Source: an uncultured Dysosmobacter sp. (GTDB taxonomy: Bacteria; Bacillota; Clostridia; Oscillospirales; Oscillospiraceae). From it: a stretch of DNA of 49,635 nt. The DNA lies in NCBI RefSeq assembly GCF_947631635.1, contig NZ_CANRMB010000029.1:1-49635 (forward strand), given 5' to 3'. The translations under genes and the position numbers were made by a program. Under the pieces are notes generated by a model that saw only the letters and a program-made list of their open reading frames with translations, ran no database searches and was not told the origin of the DNA. Below are positions 14,437 through 20,402 of this stretch, one piece after another (position 1 is the stretch's first letter; each line of letters begins with the position of its first letter).

Positions 14437-15555
14437 TTACTCCTGGGGGAAAAGCAGCTGGCCGTTGGCGGCGGCGGGCAGGTCCTCGGCGGCCTCCCTG
14501 GCGGCGATTCGCTCCACGTCCTCCATGACGCGCTGGACAAAGGGCGAGTTGTCGCCGCGGCGCTCCAGCTCCGCCCGGACGGCGGCGGGGTCGATGTCGG
14601 AAAAGTCGTCATCTTCCGCGCTGGCCGGTTCTGTGGTGGCCGGTTCTGTGGTGGCGGGGATGTTCAGGACCCGGCGGGCGGCGGCCTCGGCGTTTCGTGT
14701 GAGCTGGCGCTGCCAGGCTTGATTTCTGGGGGACCAGCGGAAGCCCTCGGATTTCAGAGCGGCGCGGGTGTCGGCGTCGGGGATTTCGTCAAAGATGATT
14801 TGCAGGCGGTTCTGTTCCATGTTGTGGACGATGTGCCCGCCGTCGAACTGCTGGACGTTCTCGGCGTCGTTTTTGTGCTCCTCGATGTCGGCCAGCTTGG
14901 AAAGGTTCTCCTGGGTCCGCTTGATTTTGTTCCGCAGGCTGGACAGCTCGAAGCTGGGGAAGGGAGCGCGGGCGAAAGAGGGAGCATCGGCCAGCTCTTT
15001 GTCCAGACGCTGCGCGCCCTCGTCGGTCAGGCCGGGGAAGCCGCGCATGGTTTTGTGCTTGCGGTAGTGGGCGTTCATGGCCTTGCCGCGGTCCAGGGTG
15101 TTTTGGAGCTTCTGCAGGCGCTCCTCCAGGATTTCGCGGGCGTGGGGGTCGGTGGGGTCCACGGGGCCGGTGCCAACGCTCTTGATTTTGTCCAGGATGG
15201 TTTGTATCTCCTGATACTCCCTCCAGAGGCTGTCCTCCCTGGCGTTCTGTCTCTCCTTCTTGCGGGTGGGGAAGTTAGAAAAACCGGCGACCAGGACGGA
15301 GGGACAGCTGGCCCCGTTCCGGTTGTGGGCGTTGGTCCAGTCGGCCAGGCGGCGGGCGTAGCGGTCCAGCAGGGCGTCCAGCTTGTCGTGGTAAAAGGGG
15401 CTGACGCGCTTTTTCTGTTTCTCCACCAGCTCGGCGGCGCTGTCAACAGCGGCCCGGTATTCGGCGGTTGCGCTGCCGGTTTTGTAGTCGGACATGGACA
15501 TGGCCTCGTGGGACCGGCGCGCGGCGTCCTCGCTGATTTCGTAGTATTTCGGCAT
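14437..15555 (-). CDS. DUF3560-like polyvalent mobile-element protein
   Basis: A 372-residue protein from minus-strand ATG 15555. The opening KYYEISEDAARRSHEAMSMS, then GSATAEYRAAVDSA, VLVAGFSNFPTRKKERQN and AMNAHYRKHKT are the conserved pieces of DUF3560-type proteins. These are widespread on conjugative elements and large phages of gut Firmicutes. Near residues 265-300 a module RLQIIFDEIPDADTRAALKS followed by EGFRWSPRNQAWQR occurs, also found in the next gene upstream. A link to anti-restriction or DNA processing on mobile elements is suspected, not shown. Confidence 0.7.
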   Translation of the reverse strand: MPKYYEISEDAARRSHEAMSMSDYKTGSATAEYRAAVDSAAELVEKQKKRVSPFYHDKLDALLDRYARRLADWTNAHNRNGASCPSVLVAGFSNFPTRKKERQNAREDSLWREYQEIQTILDKIKSVGTGPVDPTDPHAREILEERLQKLQNTLDRGKAMNAHYRKHKTMRGFPGLTDEGAQRLDKELADAPSFARAPFPSFELSSLRNKIKRTQENLSKLADIEEHKNDAENVQQFDGGHIVHNMEQNRLQIIFDEIPDADTRAALKSEGFRWSPRNQAWQRQLTRNAEAAARRVLNIPATTEPATTEPASAEDDDFSDIDPAAVRAELERRGDNSPFVQRVMEDVERIAAREAAEDLPAAANGQLLFPQE

Positions 15556-15579
15556 GGTTTTGGCCTCCCTTGTTTTGTG

Positions 15580-15664
15580 TTTGGGTTTTGCGCCCATGAG
15601 CGCCCGCCCCGGTCGGGGTGGCTGGACTTGCACCAGCGGCGGCGGATGCCGTCGGCCTTGCGGG
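15580..15664 (-). repeat. Junction repeat, copy 4
   Basis: Same element, starting 8 bases after the TAA of the 344-residue gene. One stem base of the third hairpin differs (CCACCCC), leaving a mismatch. Confidence 0.85.
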
Positions 15665-15672
15665 CTGGGAGA

Positions 15673-16707
15673 TTAGAACAGGGTCACGTTGTCGCCGTCG
15701 TTGGCGGACTTGACCAGGGCCGCGTATTTCTGCAGCCGGTCATCCTGGGCGGCCTGGGCTTCGACGCGCTTCACCTTGTCGGCGTTCTTCATGGCGTCGG
15801 CCTGGGCGGCCTTGCGGCTGTGGGCGGTGGAGACGGCCAGACCATACACGGGATGGATGGCAAACCAGAGGGACCCGGCGCTGTAATAGTTATAAATGCC
15901 GTCGGTGTAGCCGGTCATCTTGCAGGCTTCCGGCTGCTGGGTCTTTTCGTTGCGGCGGACGGTGGCGAACTCGCACTTTTTCCAGGGCTGCGGGGTACGC
16001 TTGCCGGGGTGGATGGTCCAGGTCTCATAAACGCGGGCGGGCTTTTTGTGGGCCTCCTCCCGCCCCGGTTGGGGGGCCGGGGCCGGGAGCAAATCGAACT
16101 TGTACACGGGGACCAGGGCCGTGCAGGGGGCCGGGGCGGCGGGCTTCTCCGGCTCCACCTGGGGAGCGGGGGCGGCGGGCTTGTCCGCCGGGGCCGCCGT
16201 GCTGGGCTTCACCCAGTAGGCGGACTTTTTGCGGCTCCAGATGCCGCCCGCGGCCTTGATGGCGTCGGCGTGGGCTTCCGTGTCGCCGGTCAGCCAGACC
16301 ACCGGCGCGCCGGTCTTTTCTCCCTTGACCGTCAGGACCACGCCGGGCAGGTTCTGCAGCTGGGCCTTGATGGTCTCCAGGTCGGCGGCGGGGGCGTTCT
16401 TCTCGACCTGGGAAAAGCTGTAGATGTGGGACAGCTTCTTGTAGAAATGCGGGCTGTTTTCGGGGATGTCCTCCCCGGCCTCCTCGGCGGCCTCCACGGC
16501 GGCCCGGCTGGGCTTGCTGGTGTGCTTCCACAGCAGGCAGGAGAAAAGCGGCTCGGCGTCGGGCTTCACGTGGTAGCCGCGGCGGGACCATTCCGGGATG
16601 GTGTGGAAGGGGAGGTCCCCGTGGTAGGCGGTCAGGAGCTGCTGCAACTGGTCGTCGGTCATCCCGCGGGCCTGGAGCGCGTTGGCGATAATCTTGGAGT
16701 TATTCAT
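15673..16707 (-). CDS. ArdC/polyvalent-like cargo protein
   Basis: A 344-residue protein from minus-strand ATG 16707. The N-terminal 95 residues (LPFHTIPEWSRRGYHVKPDA, LWKHTSKPSR, FYKKLSHIYSFSQVEK) have the layout of ArdC-like N-terminal domains of mobile elements: a Trp-x-x-x-G-x-x-V segment and a final F-S-Q-V/T. Next comes VVWLTGDTEAHADAIKA followed by AGGIWSRKKSAYWVKP, a module shared with the DUF3560-like neighbour. A Pro/Ala linker and a second domain with W-T-I-H-P and YYSAGSLWFAIHPVYG follow. Anti-restriction or ssDNA binding is a guess from family context. Confidence 0.6.
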   Translation of the reverse strand: MNNSKIIANALQARGMTDDQLQQLLTAYHGDLPFHTIPEWSRRGYHVKPDAEPLFSCLLWKHTSKPSRAAVEAAEEAGEDIPENSPHFYKKLSHIYSFSQVEKNAPAADLETIKAQLQNLPGVVLTVKGEKTGAPVVWLTGDTEAHADAIKAAGGIWSRKKSAYWVKPSTAAPADKPAAPAPQVEPEKPAAPAPCTALVPVYKFDLLPAPAPQPGREEAHKKPARVYETWTIHPGKRTPQPWKKCEFATVRRNEKTQQPEACKMTGYTDGIYNYYSAGSLWFAIHPVYGLAVSTAHSRKAAQADAMKNADKVKRVEAQAAQDDRLQKYAALVKSANDGDNVTLF

Positions 16708-16754
16708 GGATTCCCTTTCTGCCCTTCACCCTGGGCGGCGGGTCATTTTGATTT

Positions 16755-16836
16755 TTTGGGCTGTGCCCATGAGCGCCCGCCCCGGCGGGGCGGCTGGACT
16801 TGCACCAGCGGCGGCGGATGCCGTCGGCCTTGCGGG
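16755..16836 (-). repeat. Junction repeat, copy 5
   Basis: Same element, next to the TAA of the 65-residue gene. Third hairpin is CGCCCC-GCC-GGGGCG. The shared ribosome-site leader CCCTTCACCCTGGGCGGCGG (plus strand) also accompanies copies 2 and 5. Confidence 0.85.
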
Positions 16837-16838
16837 CT

Positions 16839-17036
16839 TTAGCGGACGGGGATGGCGGCTTTATAACCGGGCTTTTCCCAGATGTCGTATTGCTGGCCGC
16901 TTTCGTCCTGCACTCTGCGGGTGATGCTGTAGCCGTGGGACCTGCACCACTCCGGGCCGAAGTAGGTGCGGTCAACGGTGATGCCGTTATAATTTCTATC
17001 GCGGAGCTTGTCGCCAATCAAACGCATGGTTTCCAT
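16839..17036 (-). CDS. Small cargo protein, first gene of the operon (65 aa)
   Basis: Minus-strand ATG 17036 behind CAGGAGGAG. The product (METMRLIGDKLRDRNYNGIT, then a Tyr/Trp-rich part) is a compact alpha/beta protein. It is the first gene after the strong promoter at 17107-17135 and is followed by junction repeat 5. Function unknown. Confidence 0.65.
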   Translation of the reverse strand: METMRLIGDKLRDRNYNGITVDRTYFGPEWCRSHGYSITRRVQDESGQQYDIWEKPGYKAAIPVR

Positions 17037-17076
17037 TGTTTTCTCCTCCTGGCCTGCTGGCCTGCTGTGATGTTTG

Positions 17077-17090
17077 GCACGGTTGAGTGC
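17077..17090. promoter_or_regulatory. Operator-like repeat, copy 2
   Basis: GCACGGTTGAGTGC, in the untranslated leader between the cargo promoter and its first gene. Confidence 0.6.
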
Positions 17091-17106
17091 CGCTTGTGAT
17101 GGTTGC

Positions 17107-17135
17107 ATAATAGCACGGTTGAGTGCGGCTGTCAA
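17107..17135 (-). promoter_or_regulatory. Main cargo-operon promoter with operator in its spacer
   Basis: Minus-strand TTGACA (17130-17135) and TATTAT (17107-17112) are 17 bases apart. The first 14 bases of the spacer next to the -10 (17113-17126) are an exact copy of the operator-like sequence. It should drive 17036 down to about 13277 as one transcript. Confidence 0.85.
17113..17126. promoter_or_regulatory. Operator-like repeat, copy 3
   Basis: GCACGGTTGAGTGC, lying between the -35 and -10 elements of the cargo promoter. Confidence 0.7.
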
Positions 17136-17171
17136 GCGATTTTTTGCGGAAATTTTCGATTTGTGCAGGTT

Positions 17172-17185
17172 GCACGGTTGAGTGC
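17172..17185. promoter_or_regulatory. Operator-like repeat, copy 4
   Basis: GCACGGTTGAGTGC, upstream of the cargo promoter, between it and a divergent promoter at 17228. Confidence 0.6.
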
Positions 17186-17204
17186 GTCTGGCATTGTGCA
17201 TTTT

Positions 17205-17218
17205 GCATGGTTGAGTGC
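17205..17218. promoter_or_regulatory. Operator-like repeat, copy 5 (variant)
   Basis: GCATGGTTGAGTGC, one base different, 10 bases upstream of the divergent plus-strand -35 at 17228. Confidence 0.55.
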
Positions 17219-17227
17219 GTGGGCCGC

Positions 17228-17256
17228 TTGACTTATGCGGGCGGTCGTGGTATTCT
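17228..17256 (+). promoter_or_regulatory. Divergent promoter for a candidate small RNA
   Basis: TTGACT (17228-17233), 17 bases, TATTCT (17251-17256). Start of transcription expected near 17263. Confidence 0.6.
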
Positions 17257-17262
17257 TGACAC

Positions 17263-17348
17263 ATGACCAGCACGGCGGCGAACTCGCCGCGCTGGCCGTG
17301 GAGCTGTGCCGGGGGTGTGCCTTGCTACGGGGACCCCCGGCGCTTTTT
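17263..17348 (+). ncRNA. Candidate phage small RNA
   Basis: Begins where the promoter at 17228-17256 should start. It holds a first hairpin CCAGC...GCTGG enclosing GCGGCG-AACT-CGCCGC, and ends in a strong terminator: GCCGGGGGT (17308-17316) pairs with ACCCCCGGC (17333-17341), then GCTTTTT. The size would be about 85 nt. An ATG lies at the very first bases but has no ribosome site, so a non-coding RNA is the simpler reading. No family is recognised. Confidence 0.45.
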
Positions 17349-17490
17349 ACTTGCTGGCGTTGTGCCGCTCTTCAAGCGCCTTGCGGAACTCTTCGATGGT
17401 CTGGGCCTTTTCGGCCATCGCCATGATTTCGAGCCGTTCCGCGCTCTTGGCTTCCTTCACCAGCAGCTCGGCAGTGGTGGGCGTGTTCAT
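17347..17490 (-). CDS. Small helical protein (47 aa)
   Basis: Minus-strand ATG 17490 directly behind a perfect GGGAGGTGA ribosome site. TAA at 17347-17349. The product (MNTPTTAELLVKEAKSAERL then ...EKAQTIEEFRKALEERHN) is acidic/basic and almost wholly helical. It has its own promoter (17565-17593). Its 3' end meets the terminator of the candidate small RNA tail to tail. Function unknown. Confidence 0.6.
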   Translation of the reverse strand: MNTPTTAELLVKEAKSAERLEIMAMAEKAQTIEEFRKALEERHNASK

Positions 17491-17564
17491 GTTCACCTCC
17501 CCCTTCTGGACGCCTTGCGGCGGTTCGCTGGGCCGTCGGGCCGTGGCCGTCTGGCTTGGCTCGA

Positions 17565-17593
17565 ATGATAGCGGGCGATTTTGGCGGCGTCAA
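17565..17593 (-). promoter_or_regulatory. Promoter of the 47-residue gene
   Basis: Minus-strand TTGACG (17588-17593), 17 bases, TATCAT (17565-17570). About 70 bases of leader precede the gene. Confidence 0.7.
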
Positions 17594-17607
17594 CCCCCCG
17601 AAAACCC

Positions 17608-17649
17608 TTCCCACGGTCCCCATTTAGGGGGGACCTGGGAACTTTTTTT
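17608..17649 (+). terminator. Intrinsic terminator
   Basis: TTCCCA-(C)-GGTCCCC (17608-17621) pairs with GGGGACC-TGGGAA (17629-17641), one bulged base, then CTTTTTTT. Confidence 0.75.
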
Positions 17650-17690
17650 GCACAAATTTCCGGGCCGTTTTTCGTGCAGTTTGACGGTTT

Positions 17691-17708
17691 GGGGGGACTA
17701 TAGGGGGG
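17691..17708 (+). repeat. G-tract/ACTATA motif, copy 1
   Basis: GGGGGGACTATAGGGGGG. Two six-G tracts around ACTATA. See the other copies at 17820 and 18425. Confidence 0.7.
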
Positions 17709-17743
17709 CAAGATATAGCAAAGCAAAACAAACGCAGAACGGG

Positions 17744-17782
17744 AAAGCCCCGGCAGGGTGTGAGCCTTGCCGGGGCTTTTTT
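17744..17782. terminator. Bidirectional intrinsic terminator
   Basis: AAAGCCCCGGC (17744-17754) pairs with GCCGGGGCTTT (17769-17779), with a T-run on the plus side. Confidence 0.85.
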
Positions 17783-17819
17783 CGTGCCCGGAATTTCCAG
17801 CCAGGAAACCGGGCCGGAT

Positions 17820-17835
17820 GGGGGACTATAGGGGG
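17820..17835 (+). repeat. G-tract/ACTATA motif, copy 2
   Basis: GGGGGACTATAGGGGG, followed by CGTATTATAAC. Confidence 0.7.
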
Positions 17836-17987
17836 CGTATTATAACCCAGGAAGAACAACCAGACCGTGCGCGTAAAACCCTTCGGCGCGGCGGCGGGGC
17901 CGGAAAATTTCCAGCCGGGGCCGCGTCGATGGAGACCGGCGGCGGATGCCGTCGGCGGGACCGGCAGCGGACCGGCGGCAGACCGAC

Positions 17988-18041
17988 GGACCGGGAGACC
18001 GGGAGCAGACCGGCGGACCGGGAGACCGGGAGCAGACCGGC
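17988..18041 (+). repeat. 27-bp tandem repeat, two copies
   Basis: The unit beginning GGACCGGGAGACCGGGAGCA is present twice without a gap (17988-18014 and 18015-18041), inside a longer GACCGG-rich stretch. Replication slippage is the likely source. Confidence 0.75.
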
Positions 18042-18424
18042 GGCGGATGCTGTCAGCGGGACCGGGGGCGGAGCGTGGCCGCACCGGCAGACCGGCGGCA
18101 GCTGGGGCGGATGCCGCCGGGGGCGAGCTGTCCGGCGGCGGGGATTTTCTCCGGAAAAAATTTCTGTGAAAAAAATCCGTGAAAAAATCCGTGGGAAGCT
18201 CCAGCGGCGGCAGCAGGCAGGCCGCAGGGCATGACCGGCAGAACATCCGCCGCAACCGGGGCGGGGGCGACTGGCGGAGGGGATGCACGGCGGCCAGCTG
18301 GAGACGGGACCGGAGCGGGACCGGGGCGGCGGCGGGCCGCAACTTTTCGCGGCGGCCTTGCAAAAGCGCCGCGGCGAGGGGTTTTATGCGCGCGGGAGGA
18401 GGATTATAACAAGCTATATACGGT

Positions 18425-18442
18425 CCCCCCTATAGTCCCCCC
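18425..18442 (-). repeat. G-tract/ACTATA motif, copy 3 (inverted)
   Basis: CCCCCCTATAGTCCCCCC, i.e. the same 18-mer as copy 1 on the minus strand. Confidence 0.7.
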
Positions 18443-18968
18443 AAAGGCCATGCAAGCGGGGCGGCGGGCACTTGCAAAACACCGCCCAGCAGGCAGCACC
18501 GCCCAGCAGGCCGCCCAGCCAAGGCCAACAGGGCCAGCCAAGGCAGGCACCGACCAAGGCAGGCACCAGCCAGGCAGCGCCGCCCAGCAGGCCGCCAAGC
18601 CCAGCCCAGCAGAGCCAGCCAGCCGAGAACCAAGCGCACACGCACGCGCGAGATTCTAAACGCGCGCGCGAGCGGGCGAACTATACCGCGCGCGGGCGCG
18701 CGGGTCCTCCCGCGGGGCTGCTTTTGTCTGCGGGTTCGGGAGCGCAAAATTTTTTTAGGTGTGACCCTGTTTTTTCACTTCCCCCAGAGGGGCCGGAAAA
18801 ATGAAGGGGGGTCAAAAAATCGGGGCCGGGGACCTGCGGCAGAAAAAATTTCAAAAAAATTTTTCTCCATTAGCAACTTCTGCAGGTTTTCTGTGGTATT
18901 TTGATAGCGTGAATAGTTGGCCCGCGGCGGAAACGTCGCGGGTCTTTGCTTTGTCTGGAGGTGGGCGT

Positions 18969-19766
18969 GTGCCGAAGCGAAGCGAGAAGCGCGACACCGC
19001 CAGGGCCGAATATATTGCCCGTCGGAGCCGCAACGAGGATGTGAACCTGCGGGAATTGGCCGAGCAGATGGGCGTCAACTACAAGACCCTGCGGGACTGG
19101 AAAGCGAAGGACCGCTGGGACGATGCTCTCCCGCCGAGGAAGCGGGGCGGCCAGCCGGGCAACCGGAACAGCAAGGGAAAGCGGAACGCCGCCGGGAGCC
19201 ATAAGGGCGCGCCGGTGAGGAATAAGAACGCCGAGAAGGACGGGGCCTACAGCACCGTCTTTTTCGATGCGCTGACGGATGAAGAAAAGCAGTTTGTGGA
19301 GCGCACTCCGCTGAAAGGCCGGGAGGCGCTGGAGCACGAGATGAAGATACTCAAATTCCGGGAGAACAAAATCCTTTGCAAAATAGCGGACTATGAGCGC
19401 GCCCCGGAGGACGCTCTTTATATCAATAGTGTTCTGGATATGCGGGTGCCCGGCGGGAGAGGACCGGACAAGAAGGACGGGGCCAAGCAGCAGATGGGTA
19501 TGTACAGCAAGGACAGCGCCTTTGCCCGCGTGCTGAAATTGCAGGAGGCGCTTTACAAGGTCCAGGGCCGTATCGCCAAAATCGCGGACAGCCTGCGGGC
19601 GGCGGAGGAGAACGAGACCCGCGTGGAGCTGGAGCGGCAGCGGCTTGAAATCATGCGGATGCGGGCGACCGGAACCGTGGAATCCCCGGACGCCGAGGAA
19701 GAAGAAACGGTCATCCCGGACGAGGAGCGCGAGGACATCCGGGAGACTGGAGGCGAACAGGTGTGA
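18969..19766 (+). CDS. Terminase small subunit-like protein (YqaS/P27-type HTH)
   Basis: A 265-residue protein from GTG 18969 with GGAGGTGGG upstream. Residues about 11-45 (AEYIARRSRNEDVNLRELAE then QMGVNYKTLRDWKAKDRWD) are the HTH found at the N-terminus of YqaS-like phage terminase small subunits. They are followed by a Gly/Asn/Lys linker (KRGGQPGNRNSKGKRNA, later NKNAEKDGAY) typical of the same family. The C-terminal half is long and helical, with an acidic tail. First late gene, just before Nu1-like and large subunit genes; it would recognise packaging DNA. Confidence 0.75.
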   Translation: MPKRSEKRDTARAEYIARRSRNEDVNLRELAEQMGVNYKTLRDWKAKDRWDDALPPRKRGGQPGNRNSKGKRNAAGSHKGAPVRNKNAEKDGAYSTVFFDALTDEEKQFVERTPLKGREALEHEMKILKFRENKILCKIADYERAPEDALYINSVLDMRVPGGRGPDKKDGAKQQMGMYSKDSAFARVLKLQEALYKVQGRIAKIADSLRAAEENETRVELERQRLEIMRMRATGTVESPDAEEEETVIPDEEREDIRETGGEQV

Positions 19767-20254
19767 AGCTCTACACGGCAAACGTGGTGGCGGACTGGCT
19801 GGCCCTGACGCCGCGCCGGGTCCGGCAGCTGCGAGACGAGGGCGTTATCAGCGAGAAAGCGCCCGGCCTCTACGATATGAAATCCACGGTGGCGCGGTAC
19901 ATCATGTACCTGCGGAAAGGCTGCAAGGCAGACTTCAACGACGAGCGGGCGCTGCTGACAAGGGCCAAGCGCCAGGCGGCGGACATGGAGAACGAGCTGC
20001 GCCGGGGGAACCTCCACCGGACGGAGGACATCGAGAAGGGCCTGGCTACCATGTGCCTGAACATCCGGGGCCGCCTGTCGGTCCTGCCTGCGAAGCTGTC
20101 CGGGGAGCTGGCCCAGATGGGCGGCGACCGAGCGGGCATATTCGACAAGCTGAAAGGAGCCATAGACGAGGCGCTGGAGGACCTATCCAACTTCAACGTG
20201 GCGTATGCGGCAAAGGGCGGTAACGATGAAGAAGAAGGAGAAGAACCCCTGTGA
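19763..20254 (+). CDS. Nu1-like DNA packaging small subunit
   Basis: A 163-residue protein from GTG 19763, overlapping the previous gene by 4 bases. KLYTANVVADWLALTPRRVR, then QLRDEGVI, is a winged-HTH of the lambda gpNu1 kind, followed by RYIMYLR and a helical dimerisation/terminase-binding part (residues 70-150). Lambda gpNu1 binds cosB and hands DNA to gpA. Having a YqaS-like and a Nu1-like protein side by side is noteworthy; one may be the true small subunit and the other an accessory factor. Confidence 0.75.
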   Translation: MKLYTANVVADWLALTPRRVRQLRDEGVISEKAPGLYDMKSTVARYIMYLRKGCKADFNDERALLTRAKRQAADMENELRRGNLHRTEDIEKGLATMCLNIRGRLSVLPAKLSGELAQMGGDRAGIFDKLKGAIDEALEDLSNFNVAYAAKGGNDEEEGEEPL

Positions 20255-20402
20255 GGGGTGCGTATGGGGCCGGACCATCACGGAGGAAAAAATCTTCTGC
20301 CCGTTCCCGCGGTGCGTGAAAGGGACTATACCGCTGGTGGACAACAGGAAGGAGCGGGAGAAGCCGGATGGAGGACCAGGAGAAAAGAGCATGGGTCGTT
20401 GA
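20226..20402 (+). CDS. Small zinc-binding-like protein between terminase genes (58 aa)
   Basis: ATG 20226 overlaps the end of the Nu1-like gene and its own end overlaps the start of the large terminase. It has a C-x2-C and C-x4-C pattern (NPCEGCVWGRTI, FCPFPRC) and looks like the small zinc proteins often found in this position in Firmicutes phages. Function unknown. Confidence 0.55.
   Translation: MKKKEKNPCEGCVWGRTITEEKIFCPFPRCVKGTIPLVDNRKEREKPDGGPGEKSMGR

Larger units (their letters stand above)
17491..18968. other. Long non-coding, repeat-rich interval before the late operon
   Basis: No open frame here has normal composition or a ribosome site. It holds a promoter (17565-17593), two strong terminators (17608-17649, 17744-17782), three copies of a G-tract/ACTATA motif, a 27-bp tandem repeat (17988-18041), a Cys/Ala-codon-like CAGCC/GGCAG low-complexity stretch (18480-18640) and an alternating CG stretch (about 18640-18710). 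A packaging (cos/pac) site or late promoter may lie here, as terminase genes follow, but no site can be named. Confidence 0.6.

Noticed and set aside
13483..16836. CRISPR array
   Set aside because: Repeats are ~85 bp, spaced by whole genes of 160-1100 bp, and each follows a stop codon.
13483..16836. tRNA genes or integron attC sites in the junction repeats
   Set aside because: The T-arm-like hairpin lacks an acceptor stem and anticodon arm, and the core GTTRRRY/RYYYAAC pairs of attC are not seen.
14344..16842. 832-codon open frame on the plus strand
   Set aside because: It is antisense to well-supported minus-strand genes, is Gly/Val/Leu-rich as expected for a shadow of GC-rich coding DNA, and has no ribosome site.
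17698..18659. Several Pro/Arg/Ala-rich open frames in both strands
   Set aside because: They translate low-complexity GC DNA with tandem repeats and lack ribosome sites.
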